In this document: in pieces, positions 54,263-63,177 of the stretch
Layout: each line of letters starts with the position of its first letter
Numbering within the stretch: position 1 is the stretch's first letter
Assembly (NCBI RefSeq): GCF_009938015.1
Contig: NZ_AP021884.1
Span: forward strand, 310,001 to 374,000
DNA from: Sulfuriferula plumbiphila
Lineage (GTDB): Bacteria; Pseudomonadota; Gammaproteobacteria; Burkholderiales; Sulfuriferulaceae
Length of the DNA: 64,000 bases
Direction: 5' to 3'
Position numbers and translations under genes: made by a program
Notes under the pieces: generated by a model
Database searches by the model: none
Seen by the model: the letters and a program-made list of their open reading frames with translations, nothing else
Told to the model about the DNA's origin: nothing

Positions 54263-54958
54263 ATGAAACTTCTCGTTGTCGAAGACGAAACCAAAACGGG
54301 TGAATATCTGCGGCAAGGGCTGACGGAAGCTGGCTTCGTGGTCGATCTGGCACGCAACGGGCTGGACGGCCACCACCTCGTCATGACCGAGACCTACGAT
54401 TTGATCGTTCTGGACGTCATGCTGCCGGACGTCGATGGCTGGCGCATCGTGAAGTCGCTGCGCGAGGCCGGCAAGCGTATGCCCGTTCTGTTTTTGACCG
54501 CACGCGACAGCGTGGATGATCGCGTCAAGGGGCTGGAACTGGGCGCAGACGATTACCTCGTCAAACCCTTTGCGTTCGCGGAGTTGCTGGCACGGGTACG
54601 CACCCTGCTGCGCCGGGGCAACACTCCCGCATCAATGGACCAGCTCCAGGTGGCGGATCTCGAGTTCGACGTAGTGCGCCACTGCGTGATGCGCGCTGGC
54701 AGGCGTATCCACCTGACCACCAAGGAGTTCGCCCTGCTTGAACTCCTGGTGCGCCGTCGGGGCGAGGTGCTACCGCGCACGCTCATCGCCTCCCAGGTAT
54801 GGGACATGAACTTCGACAGCGACACCAACACCAACACCAACATTATCGACGTGGCCATCCGCCGCCTGCGGGCGAAGATCGACAAAGAGTTCGAGCCCAA
54901 ACTAATCCACACGGTACGCGGCATGGGCTACATGCTGGATGTGCCGGACGCGCCCTGA
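54263..54958 (+). CDS. copR: Copper-responsive response regulator (CusR/CopR)
   Basis: This OmpR-family regulator of 231 residues has receiver acidic residues Glu7-Asp8, the phospho-acceptor Asp51 in [13 protein letters not shown] and Lys in DYLVKPFAF, then a C-terminal winged helix ([42 protein letters not shown]). The start is the ATG at 54263 with AGGAATT upstream. It is divergent from copABC-like genes, with a cop box between, and is followed by its cognate but broken kinase gene. Confidence 0.93.
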   Translation: MKLLVVEDETKTGEYLRQGLTEAGFVVDLARNGLDGHHLVMTETYDLIVLDVMLPDVDGWRIVKSLREAGKRMPVLFLTARDSVDDRVKGLELGADDYLVKPFAFAELLARVRTLLRRGNTPASMDQLQVADLEFDVVRHCVMRAGRRIHLTTKEFALLELLVRRRGEVLPRTLIASQVWDMNFDSDTNTNTNIIDVAIRRLRAKIDKEFEPKLIHTVRGMGYMLDVPDAP

Positions 54959-54966
54959 TCCGCAAA

Positions 54967-56395
54967 ATGCGCCGGCCCGCCTCGCTCGCGCTGCGCCTGA
55001 CGGGGTTCATCGGTATAGCGATCACGCTGGTGCTGCTCGCCTTCGGTTGGGTTATCGGGCGTTCGGTCGAGAATCACTTCGCCGAACAGGACGCCGGAGA
55101 ACTCAGGGCTCTTGCGCAGGCGGTACAGCAGCCGCTTGCCGCCGCATCATCCGACGGTGATATCGAGGTGTTACAACGCAGCCTCGCCGCCTCTCTGGCG
55201 GGGCATCATGGAATGTTCCTTTACGTCGCCGGTGCCGATGGTCAAACACTGTTTTCCAGCCCTGGCCTCGACCTGACGGCGATCGCCCGGTCAATTCCGC
55301 CGGCGCCACGCATCGAGACCGACGCATTCCGCGTCTGGCAAGACCCGCCACGAACCTTATGCGGAATCATCTTGCGCATGGGGCCGAACGCGAGTTCGGC
55401 AGAACAGCCATTCCTCGTGGTGCTTGCCACGGCGATCGATTTTCACCTGCATTACCTGACGGACTTTCGCCGGACATTGTGGATCACGGCACTGGGCGCC
55501 ATAGCGCTCACGATCGTCGCGGTTTGGTTCGCCGTGCATCACGGTCACGCGCCGCTGCGCCGGATCACCGCCCAAGTCCAAAGAATAACTTCAGATCAAC
55601 TACACGTTCGTCTGTCTCCAGAGACGGTGCCGATCGAACTCACAGAGCTTGCTACGTCATTCAACAACATGCTCGGCCGACTGGAGGATGCGTTTCACCG
55701 GCTCTCGAATTTTTCCGCCGATATCGCACACGAACTGCGCACGCCGGTGACCAACCTGATGACGCAAACGCAGGTCGCCCTTTCCAGCGTGCGGAGCAAC
55801 GACGAATACCGCGAGATTCTCTACTCAAACCTCGAAGAATATGAACGCATGGCCCAGATGATCGGCGATATGCTGTTTCTGGCACGGGCCGACAACGGTC
55901 TGTTGAAGCCAAGTCTGGCTGATGTAGACCTGGTTGCAGAGGTACGGGCGCTCTTCAGACTACTTTGAGGCATGGGCAGAAGAGCGCAGCGTCGCACTCG
56001 TGCTGAAAGGTGCGCCAGCTAACGTACCAGGCGATCGGCTGATGTTGCGCCGGGCATTGAGTAACCTCCTTTCGAACGCCATCCGCCACACACCCTCCGA
56101 TCAAGCGGTGCAAGTAAGGTTGGAAGCATGCACAGACGGAACCCGTGTTGTTGTTGTTGACAATCCCGGAAAAGAGATTCCGCCGCAACACCTCCCGCGA
56201 TTGTTTGATCGTTTTTACCGCGTCGATTCTTCGCGTCATCGTCAAGGCGATGGAGCCGGACTGGGGCTTGCCATCGTCAAAGCCATCATCGATGCGCATG
56301 GCGGGACCGTCACGGCAAGTTCCACTAACGGCAGGACGCGGTTTCAGATCACATTGCCCAATACGGCAACCCCATCGACGGTTTCAAGGGGATAA
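54967..56395 (+). pseudogene. copS: Copper sensor histidine kinase (CusS/CopS), frameshifted
   Basis: The first frame (54967-55968) encodes two membrane segments, a periplasmic sensor domain, HAMP and the H-box SADIAHELRTPVTNL. The ATPase domain (N-box LSNLLSNAIRHTP, GDGAGLGLAIVKAI) continues in another frame from about 55958 to 56395. Deleting one base near 55957 (TTC A GAC) restores the natural join EVRALF-DYFEAWAEERS. Either this is a real single-base insertion that kills the kinase, or a sequencing error. Everything else in both halves is normal. Confidence 0.9.
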
Positions 56396-56399
56396 AGCG

Positions 56400-56694
56400 A
56401 TGCATACTCAGAACCTCTTTGATTGAACCCACGATCACGTCTTTGACGAAGGCAAGCGCGTGGCAGAACGAGGCACTCGCATCGTCATGTGGATTGCAGC
56501 CGCCATGATGGCCGTGAAAATCGTCGCCGGATGGTAGTTTAACTCGATGGCACTGCTCGCCGGCGGCGGGCATATGAGCTCACACGCCGTCGCCATTGGG
56601 CTGAGCGCCTTTACTTATTTACTTACGCCGTCGTGCGCCATTATGCCCGCCCCCTGGTTCGCCTTCACACCTGGAAGATTGAGGTCGAAATCAT
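56400..56694 (+). pseudogene. Remnant of a DmeF-like cation diffusion facilitator
   Basis: Ignoring stops, the frame reads MHTQNLFD, THDHVFDEGKRVAERGTRIV, MWIAAAMMAVKIVAGW, FNSMALLAGGGHMSSHAVAI, the start of a DmeF/CDF transporter. TGG codons appear to have become TGA at 56424-56426 and TAG at 56535-56537. The reading then shifts frame after about 56600 (another frame shows TYAVVRHYA and, later, TWKIEVEIM). Homology stops at the recombinase gene. The gene is decayed and 3'-truncated. Confidence 0.85.
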
Positions 56695-56702
56695 GAGCGG
56701 GA

Positions 56703-57620
56703 TCAGACCAGTTCGCGCACGATCGACTGCAACGGTTGGCGCAGCTTGGGCAACAGCTCCCGCACCGACTTCATCTCGCTGATACCCAATACCTCTCCAA
56801 TCTGGTCCTCTGCGGCGCCACGCTCGAACAGCCGGGCGGCTACCGTACGCCGTACGTTTAACGCCGACACGCCCTCCAGACCAACGCGCCGGAAGATCTT
56901 GCGGTACGTATCGAGGATGCCTCTGCACAGAAAACGCGTCTGCCCCTGCTCGCCGTAGCTCACGATCTCGAACGGCGCACCCGTCTCAGTCAAGAACAGT
57001 CGACTGAAAGGATTGAGCCCCCGAGAATCGGCATGACTTCCCGTGCAAAAACCTCGACGCAGTCTCTCGATCAAGTAGCCGTCGATCGACTCATTGGCTT
57101 TCCCGCTAGCAAAGAACAGCGGCCTGGTTTTGCGGTTGACTGCCACGTCCGTACGCATCACCGACTCTTCCCTGACGCTACCATCGGCATTCAGGTAGTC
57201 GCGCACCTCCAATCGCGCAATCTCCAGCGGCCGCGCTCCCGTGGTCAACAACACATAAAGAAGCGCCACATCGCGATTTGGGCAGGCGCTGCGCGTTCGT
57301 GTCCTCTGGACAGCGAGCCGAATATCTTCATCCGTCAGTATTCGCCCGACACGCTTTTCCTGGGATACCTGCGGCTCATACCGTTCGAGCGCAGTCGTAA
57401 TCGCCGACCTGCAGGTTCTGAGCCGCTGCACGAAGGCAAGCCCTTGTTCATTTAGTCCATCGATCCCGACTTCCCTGCTCAGTCTCAGTGCCAGCGCTTT
57501 TATGCGCCGCTCTATGGCTGTACGCGTTACCCCATGTTGTGCCGCGACGGCATCGTAGGTCTTTCCGGCAATGACTTCCTTGAGCATCGCGATCGAGATC
57601 AAGATCGAATCTGTTTCCAT
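56703..57620 (-). CDS. Site-specific recombinase-like protein without an obvious catalytic tyrosine
   Basis: The 305-residue protein has an N-terminal HTH-like segment (TYDAVAAQHGVTRTAIERRI) and a tyrosine-recombinase-like domain with TTGARPLEIARLEVRDYL (first Arg). The second box reads LNVRRTVAARLFERGA: Asn replaces the usual His of HxxR. Near the C-terminus (IGEVLGISEMKSVRELLPKL) I see no tyrosine. It may be a degenerate or unconventional integrase. Proteins of this general type often sit in beta-proteobacterial metal-resistance regions. It abuts the dmeF remnant, consistent with insertion. Confidence 0.7.
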   Translation of the reverse strand: METDSILISIAMLKEVIAGKTYDAVAAQHGVTRTAIERRIKALALRLSREVGIDGLNEQGLAFVQRLRTCRSAITTALERYEPQVSQEKRVGRILTDEDIRLAVQRTRTRSACPNRDVALLYVLLTTGARPLEIARLEVRDYLNADGSVREESVMRTDVAVNRKTRPLFFASGKANESIDGYLIERLRRGFCTGSHADSRGLNPFSRLFLTETGAPFEIVSYGEQGQTRFLCRGILDTYRKIFRRVGLEGVSALNVRRTVAARLFERGAAEDQIGEVLGISEMKSVRELLPKLRQPLQSIVRELV

Positions 57621-58069
57621 ATCGAGTGCACACCTTGTTGATGGTGCACCCGATGTTCCCGTCTCGGCCTTTCACTCGCCAGGCAAAATCGCTCTTAAAA
57701 CCAGGTGCTTTCGGCATTAGCCGCTGCATCCGCAGGTTTAGCGACGGCCCACAACAAATCAGCCTGGTCTTCAGCAGGGACGAGGAGCGAATCGGAATTT
57801 GCATAACCACCCTCACAATTTAAAAACTCAAAGCTTGACCCTGTACTTGCTATAAGGTTTTTAATGGAAATATATATGTTTTCTGGAGCTACGATATCCG
57901 TATCGCGACTGTTCACCTTGCATTGAACACATCCCGGTGCGCGCTGACGATGCAAATCGATAAGTTTAAAGCCGGGCTGAAAGATCGTTGTATCTGCAAA
58001 CATATCAAGAGGTGACAAGCGTTGACAATCTGGATTTCAATTTGATGCGGTGACTGCTTGGTCTGAGGC
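57621..58069. other. Region without a gene ahead of the ZIP transporter
   Basis: No protein I can support is encoded here. Minus-strand frames show no recognisable family. The stretch contains a MerR-type promoter (57837-57867) reading rightward to the ZIP/CDF genes after a leader of about 200 bases, which is long and may hold further control elements. Confidence 0.55.
57837..57867 (+). promoter_or_regulatory. MerR-family-type promoter/operator
   Basis: TTGACC (57837-57842) is followed by a 19-base spacer and TTTAAT (57862-57867). Within the spacer the dyad ACCCTGTA-cttgc-TATAAGGT (57840-57860) resembles CueR/ZntR/CadR sites. Long 19-base spacing is the hallmark of MerR-controlled metal promoters. 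No merR-type gene is in the window. Confidence 0.65.
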
Positions 58070-58795
58070 ATGATGCAAACCTTGTTCGATATATTGCAGT
58101 TCGCGCTGTATCCAGCCACGGCAGTCTTTGCCGGAGGTGCGATATCACTTTGGCGGCCTCCTGGCCCACGATTGAGCAGCGCGATTCAACATTTCACTGC
58201 GGGCGTATTATTTTGTGCGCTGGCAACTGAGCTGTTGCCGGACTTGCTTCACTGGCGCCTGCCATGGATTACGCTCGGCGGTTTTGTCCTGGGTGTGGCG
58301 GTGATGCTTGCCCTGAAGCATTTCACGGAAAAGTTTGGCCAAAAAGGAGTAACGAAAACCAGACGGCCTACCAGCCTAATCGCCACTCTGGCCGTTGATA
58401 TTACGCTCGATGGTGTACTCATTGGGCTAGGATTTGCGGCAGGCCAGAAGCAGGGGCTGTTGCTGACGATTGCGTTGACGCTTGAAGTGATCTTTCTCGG
58501 CTTATCAGGAGGGGCGGCGCTTAGAGGCTCGGGGGTATCTCGTGGCACGGTCATTGCAATCACTTTCGGTTTCGGTGCTTTGCTTTTAACGGGGGCAGCA
58601 GCGGGTACAGTATTGCTGGCGGGGGCGTCTGGCGCACTGTTGGATGCTGTACTTGCGTTCGGTCTTGCAGCGTTACTTTATCTGGTGACGGAAGAGTTGC
58701 TGGTTGAAGCGCATGAGGTGCCTGAAACCGCTACCCAAACTGCTATGTTTTTTGTTGGTTTTATTGTCTTGCTCATCATTGAGATGATGCTATGA
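58070..58795 (+). CDS. ZIP-family metal transporter
   Basis: The 241-residue membrane protein has about eight transmembrane segments. Conserved ZIP-like features are HFTAGVLFCALATELLPDL in the first half, and LAVDITLDGVLIGLGFAAGQ and LTLEVIFLGLSGG in the TM4-TM5 metal-site region (normally H-x3-D/E motifs; here D replaces H in several). The YLVTEELLVEAHE element near the C-terminus is typical of ZIP proteins. It probably moves Zn2+ or another divalent metal. It lies downstream of a MerR-type promoter and is followed by a CDF gene. Confidence 0.82.
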   Translation: MMQTLFDILQFALYPATAVFAGGAISLWRPPGPRLSSAIQHFTAGVLFCALATELLPDLLHWRLPWITLGGFVLGVAVMLALKHFTEKFGQKGVTKTRRPTSLIATLAVDITLDGVLIGLGFAAGQKQGLLLTIALTLEVIFLGLSGGAALRGSGVSRGTVIAITFGFGALLLTGAAAGTVLLAGASGALLDAVLAFGLAALLYLVTEELLVEAHEVPETATQTAMFFVGFIVLLIIEMML

Positions 58796-58855
58796 CATGT
58801 CCAACTAAAGAACCGCTGCACCGTGCACCTCTTCTCGTAAAAGGACGTATTCATC

Positions 58856-59818
58856 ATGGCCCATGACCATCCGCATCACGACCACCCTCACCACGACGAG
58901 CATGACCACCACGATCACGCGCCTGGGCATACGCATGCACCGAAGGATTTTGGCCGTGCATTTTTATTTGGCATCATCCTGAATTCAAGCTTTGTCGTTG
59001 CCGAAGCCGTCTATGGCATTCTCGGCAATTCGCTGGCGCTGCTGGCTGACGCCGGACACAATTTGAGCGACGTGCTAGGCCTATTGCTCGCATGGGGTGC
59101 CAGTACCCTGGTAAAACGTATTCCATCGAAGCGCTTCACCTATGGGTTGCGCAGTACGTCGATCCTCGCTGCGCTGATCAATGCGGTATTACTGTTGGTG
59201 GTCACCGGTGGCATCGCTTGGGAGGCCGTGTTGCGTTTCCGCCATCCGAGCGATGTTGAAGGCATGACGGTCATTGTCGTTGCCGCGTTTGGTGTAGCAA
59301 TCAATCTGGGTACCGCCTTGTTATTCATGGCCGGGCGTAAAGGCGATTTGAATGTGCGCGGAGCGTTCACGCATATGGCCGCTGATGCAGCCATATCATT
59401 AGGCGTGGTCATTGCCGGTTTCGTGATCATATACACCGGCTGGCACTGGCTTGATCCAGCCGTGAGCCTGATTATTTCAATTCTCATTGTGATCGGAACA
59501 TGGGGTCTGTTGCGCGATTCGGTCAACCTTGCCTTGCATGCGGTGCCGGAAGGAATCGACTCGGACAAGGTTCGCGCTTACTTAACGTCTGTTGAGGGTG
59601 TCAGCGAAGTGCATGATTTGCATATCTGGGCCATGAGTACGACCGAAACGGCGTTGACGGTCCATTTGGTGATGCCGGCGGGCTATCCGAGTGACGCATT
59701 CCGCAGCACGGTGGTCGACACATTGCATGAGCGGTTTAAGATCGCGCATTCCACTATCCAGATAGAAATTAATGACTCGCCCCATCCATGCAAATTGGCA
59801 CCGGCTGAAGTTGTCTGA
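58856..59818 (+). CDS. czcD: Cation diffusion facilitator (CzcD-like)
   Basis: This 320-residue CDF efflux protein has a His-rich N-terminus (HDHPHHDHPHHDEHDHHDHA) followed by six transmembrane helices. Metal-site motifs HNLSD (in LADAGHNLSDVLG) and HMAAD (in FTHMAADAAISLG) are the two transport-site pairs. The cytoplasmic C-terminal domain contains VHDLHIWAMSTTETALTVHL. It exports Zn2+/Co2+/Cd2+ by proton antiport. It follows the ZIP gene and probably shares its transcript. Confidence 0.93.
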   Translation: MAHDHPHHDHPHHDEHDHHDHAPGHTHAPKDFGRAFLFGIILNSSFVVAEAVYGILGNSLALLADAGHNLSDVLGLLLAWGASTLVKRIPSKRFTYGLRSTSILAALINAVLLLVVTGGIAWEAVLRFRHPSDVEGMTVIVVAAFGVAINLGTALLFMAGRKGDLNVRGAFTHMAADAAISLGVVIAGFVIIYTGWHWLDPAVSLIISILIVIGTWGLLRDSVNLALHAVPEGIDSDKVRAYLTSVEGVSEVHDLHIWAMSTTETALTVHLVMPAGYPSDAFRSTVVDTLHERFKIAHSTIQIEINDSPHPCKLAPAEVV

Positions 59819-59903
59819 TTTAAAATTCGGGTTCAGTATTCAGATCAGGCTTATGCCTCGCGGCGAAAGCGCACAGCACACCATGGTTTCCAGGAGATTC
59901 CTC

Positions 59904-60344
59904 ATGTCGCAACAAAGAAAACAGGATATGTTGAAAAATAATCGTGATTGGAAGCGCGCTTGCATAACAATTATGGCGCTCGCGGCGTTGGCAACCCCGC
60001 CATGGGCGAATGCACAGTCTGGGCCAGTGCCTGCCGACGGCGCAACCAGAGCATTGGAGCCTGCCGCCGACACTGTGGAGGGGAAATCCGCTACGGAGAT
60101 GCAAAAATCCATCGACAGCCTAAAAGAAAAAACGGCCGCCTTTCAGGTGACCGGCAATACCGACTTTGACTTTGCGATGATGGCGCGCATGCAGCGCCAA
60201 GCGGAGCTCGACATTGCCAAGGCTGAACTGGAACACGGAAAAGAACCCATGTTACGCAGCATGGCAAATAGAATCATTGAGTCGCAAAAAAATGAAATCA
60301 AGCAATTGGATCAATGGCTGGCGCTGTTTCATAAATTTGATTAA
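59904..60344 (+). CDS. Periplasmic DUF305-like protein
   Basis: The 146-residue product from the ATG at 59904 (AGGAG eight bases upstream) has a signal peptide-like segment (ACITIMALAALATPPWANAQ) and a DUF305-like helical domain: TDFDFAMMARMQRQAELDIA, then KAELEHGKEPMLRSMANRII and SQKNEIKQLDQWL. The usual DUF305 HH pair is replaced by ARMQRQ, so metal binding may be weak. Such proteins frequently accompany copper and zinc loci. Confidence 0.75.
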   Translation: MSQQRKQDMLKNNRDWKRACITIMALAALATPPWANAQSGPVPADGATRALEPAADTVEGKSATEMQKSIDSLKEKTAAFQVTGNTDFDFAMMARMQRQAELDIAKAELEHGKEPMLRSMANRIIESQKNEIKQLDQWLALFHKFD

Positions 60345-60543
60345 TTCTTGGTACTTCTCGTAATATTTGCCAAGTATCTATCGATGGTATTTTTGGCGAT
60401 GGGGGGCGATTTTGATCGTGGTATTCATTGGGTTGCGGCGATTGCGTGCAAATCGCTCATGAATTGCCATAGCCTGAAAGTGACCGCCCGACAAAGATCG
60501 ACGATAACCATACTCTTTTTGACGAGCATTCTCGGATATTCTC

Positions 60544-61374
60544 ATGCCCATTTTTGAAGCCATCTTGTTCGCGATACTGCAAGGCGTGACCGAACTCTTC
60601 CCCATCAGTAGTCTCGGACATGGCGTCATTGTGCCAGACCTGTTCCGCTGGCAGATGGACCGTAATAGCGAAGCTTTTCTGCCTTTCATGGTGGTGCTGC
60701 ACCTTGGCACTGCGACGGCGCTGCTTGTGTATTTCCATCGCGACTGGATTGACCTGTTTCGTGGTTTTTTCCGCGCCAGCGGCAAGCCGGACAATCCGCA
60801 ATCGCGGTTATTGTGGCAGCTCGCCGTCGGGACATTGCCAGCGGGTTTATTGGGCCTACTGTTCGAAAAGAAACTGCGTCTTCTGTTCGGCAACACCACA
60901 CTCGTATTGGTCTTTCTCAGCGTCAATGGCGTGATACTGCTGGTTGGTGATCGGCTCAAACGACGTGGTGGTGGCAAGCCACTGGACGCACTGGGCTATG
61001 GCAGTGCACTGCGCATCGGTTTTGCGCAAGCGCTGGCGTTGTTTCCCGGCATTTCACGCTCAGGCAGTACGCTGGTGGCAGGGCTTGGGAGCGGGCTTGA
61101 CTATGCAAGTGCAGCACGGTTTTCCTTTTTGCTTGCGACCCCGATCATCCTTGCGGCTGGTTTGCTGGAAATTCCGAAACTGATGCACATGACGGGTGAC
61201 ATTCCGTTTGCATTGATTGGTGTGAGTGGTGTCATTTCAGGTGTATGTGCTTATCTCAGTATCTGGTTCTTGATGCGTTACTTTAACCGGCACGATGTCG
61301 AGGCGCTTCGTCCGTTCGGCTGGTACTGCTTGATGGTCGGCATCCTGGGTCTGATCTGGAAGTTAGCGAAGTAA
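60544..61374 (+). CDS. uppP: Undecaprenyl-diphosphate phosphatase UppP (BacA)
   Basis: This 276-residue integral membrane enzyme recycles undecaprenyl pyrophosphate for peptidoglycan synthesis and gives bacitracin tolerance. The active-site motifs are AILQGVTELFPISSLGH near the N-terminus and LFPGISRSGSTLVAGL around residue 165. The length is normal. It is isolated from cell-wall genes and sits within the metal-resistance block, so it may be a second, accessory copy. An IS110 element begins soon after its stop codon. Confidence 0.93.
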   Translation: MPIFEAILFAILQGVTELFPISSLGHGVIVPDLFRWQMDRNSEAFLPFMVVLHLGTATALLVYFHRDWIDLFRGFFRASGKPDNPQSRLLWQLAVGTLPAGLLGLLFEKKLRLLFGNTTLVLVFLSVNGVILLVGDRLKRRGGGKPLDALGYGSALRIGFAQALALFPGISRSGSTLVAGLGSGLDYASAARFSFLLATPIILAAGLLEIPKLMHMTGDIPFALIGVSGVISGVCAYLSIWFLMRYFNRHDVEALRPFGWYCLMVGILGLIWKLAK

Positions 61375-61631
61375 TCGGCCCCATGCCGCAAATCGCGCCG
61401 AAGAAACACGTGGCGGCCACGTTGTGGCAAAGTGGAATGCGGCGCTGCGGAAGACCGATGTAGCAATGGTGCATATTGCCCGCGGGTTAGCGTGGTCCTG
61501 GGAGACGTCATCGACATTGGTGAATCGTCCTGGTGGTTCAGAGCCGCCGAGCCGATATCCCGTTTGAGAGAGTGAGCTAGACGACGTACCCGATGCAGCG
61601 CCACATTCCAACCTGAATGATGGAGCAAGCC
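61375..61631 (+). ncRNA. 5' non-coding region of the IS110 element, candidate bridge RNA locus
   Basis: About 240 bases separate uppP from the IS110 transposase gene, with no supported ORF. In IS110-group elements a structured guide (bridge) RNA is transcribed from the non-coding end beside the transposase start. Several short inverted segments occur here (for example CACGTGGCGGCCACG, 61407-61421). The left boundary of the element is not certain. The RNA call is by analogy, not by demonstrated structure. Confidence 0.4.
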
Positions 61632-63008
61632 ATGTCCCGACGCAACGCAAAAATCAGTCTCGCAAAAACCAATCTCAAACCCCGCAAATCCCGAGCCGCC
61701 CTGACGATCACCCACCCCAACGCCGCCGGCATCGACATCGGCAGCGCCAGCCACTTTGTCGCCGTGCCGCCGGACCGGGACGACGAACCGGTGCGCGAGT
61801 TTCCCAGCTTCACCGTCGACCTCCATGCCCTGGCCGACTGGCTGCGTGCCTCCGGCGTCGACACCGTCGCGATGGAATCCACCGGCGTGTACTGGATTCC
61901 CCTGTTCGAGCTGCTGGAATCGCGCGGCTTCACCGTGCTGCTGGTTAATGCGCGGCATGTGAAGAACGTCTCGGGCCGCAAGTCCGATGTGCTGGACTGC
62001 CAGTGGCTGCAACAGCTCATGACCTACGGCTTGCTCAATGGCGCGTTTCGCCCGGCCGACGCGGTGTGCGCATTGCGCTCGCTGTGGCGCCAGCGCGGGA
62101 TGCTCCTGTGCAGCCAGGGGCGGCATGTGCAACACATGCAAAAGGCGCTCACCCAGATGAACATCCAGCTTGCCAACGTCATCTCTGACGTGGTGGGCGA
62201 GACCGGCCAGAAGATATTGCGTGCCATCGTCAATGGCGAGCGCGACGGTCAGGTGCTGGCCGCGATGAAGAACGTGCGCATTCGTGCCAGTCAGGACGAG
62301 ATCGCCAAGAGCCTCTCAGGCAACTGGCGCGCCGAGCATCTGTTTGCGCTGAAGCAGGCGTTGGCCATGTTCGACTTCATTGTCACGCAACTGGCCGAGT
62401 GCGACCGGGAGATCGAGCAACAGTTGCAAAGCCTGCAAGCTCATGACGGTGAACCGGCGAAGGGAAAAAAGCGTGGCCGCGCCCGCAACGCACCGAAGTT
62501 TGATCTGCGCACGCAACTGTTCAGGATGTGCGGGGTTGACCTGACACGCATCGACGGCATCGACGTGACCACCGCGCTCGCGGTGATCTCCGAGACTGGC
62601 GCGGACATGTCACGCTTCGCCACGGTCGGGCACTTCACCAGTTGGCTGGGGCTGTGCCCGGGCACCAAGATCACCGGCGGCAAGGTGATGAGCGGCAAGA
62701 CCAGTCGCGTCGCCAACCGTGCGGCCCAGGCTTTGAGATTGGCTGCGGCGGCGCTGCGCAGCAGCCAATCGGCGCTGGGCGCGTACTTCCGTCGAATGTG
62801 TTCACGCATGGACAAGCCCAAGGCCGTAACTGCGGCTGCGCACAAGTTGGCGCGGCTGATCTACACCATGCTTACCAAGGGCGAGGAATACACCGACCAA
62901 GGTCAGGACTACTACGAGGAACGCTACCGCCAACGGGTGCTGCGGCAACTGGCCCAGCGCGCCGAAAAAATGGGCATGAAACTCGTCGCCACTGAACAGC
63001 CAGCCTGA
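61632..63008 (+). CDS. IS110-family transposase
   Basis: The 458-residue protein has an N-terminal RuvC-like DEDD domain: GIDIGSASHFVAVP (Asp), AMESTGVYWIPLFE (Glu) and KSDVLDCQWLQQL (Asp pair), and a C-terminal Tnp domain ending in LPGTK-type GLCPGTKITGGKVMSGKT followed by the Ser-containing AAAALRSSQSALGAYFRRM. The start is the ATG at 61632 with GGAG upstream. It is full length and intact, so mobile in principle. Confidence 0.93.
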   Translation: MSRRNAKISLAKTNLKPRKSRAALTITHPNAAGIDIGSASHFVAVPPDRDDEPVREFPSFTVDLHALADWLRASGVDTVAMESTGVYWIPLFELLESRGFTVLLVNARHVKNVSGRKSDVLDCQWLQQLMTYGLLNGAFRPADAVCALRSLWRQRGMLLCSQGRHVQHMQKALTQMNIQLANVISDVVGETGQKILRAIVNGERDGQVLAAMKNVRIRASQDEIAKSLSGNWRAEHLFALKQALAMFDFIVTQLAECDREIEQQLQSLQAHDGEPAKGKKRGRARNAPKFDLRTQLFRMCGVDLTRIDGIDVTTALAVISETGADMSRFATVGHFTSWLGLCPGTKITGGKVMSGKTSRVANRAAQALRLAAAALRSSQSALGAYFRRMCSRMDKPKAVTAAAHKLARLIYTMLTKGEEYTDQGQDYYEERYRQRVLRQLAQRAEKMGMKLVATEQPA

Positions 63009-63177
63009 AAACATCATTTATAACCAGTTACTTGGGACGTGTTTCTTGAGAGCTTGATCACTTTATTGCGATTTTTCGTGACAACGATGAAGATGCTGAA
63101 GTTGAGGTCAAGATCGGGACTAACTCCTGGATACATACAAGAGATCGTAGCCATTCAAAACTTCAGAGGCATCAATC

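Noticed and set aside
57695-58018. 107-codon minus-strand ORF overlapping the MerR-type promoter
   Set aside because: No ribosome site or recognisable family; it would span a strong promoter-like sequence on the other strand.
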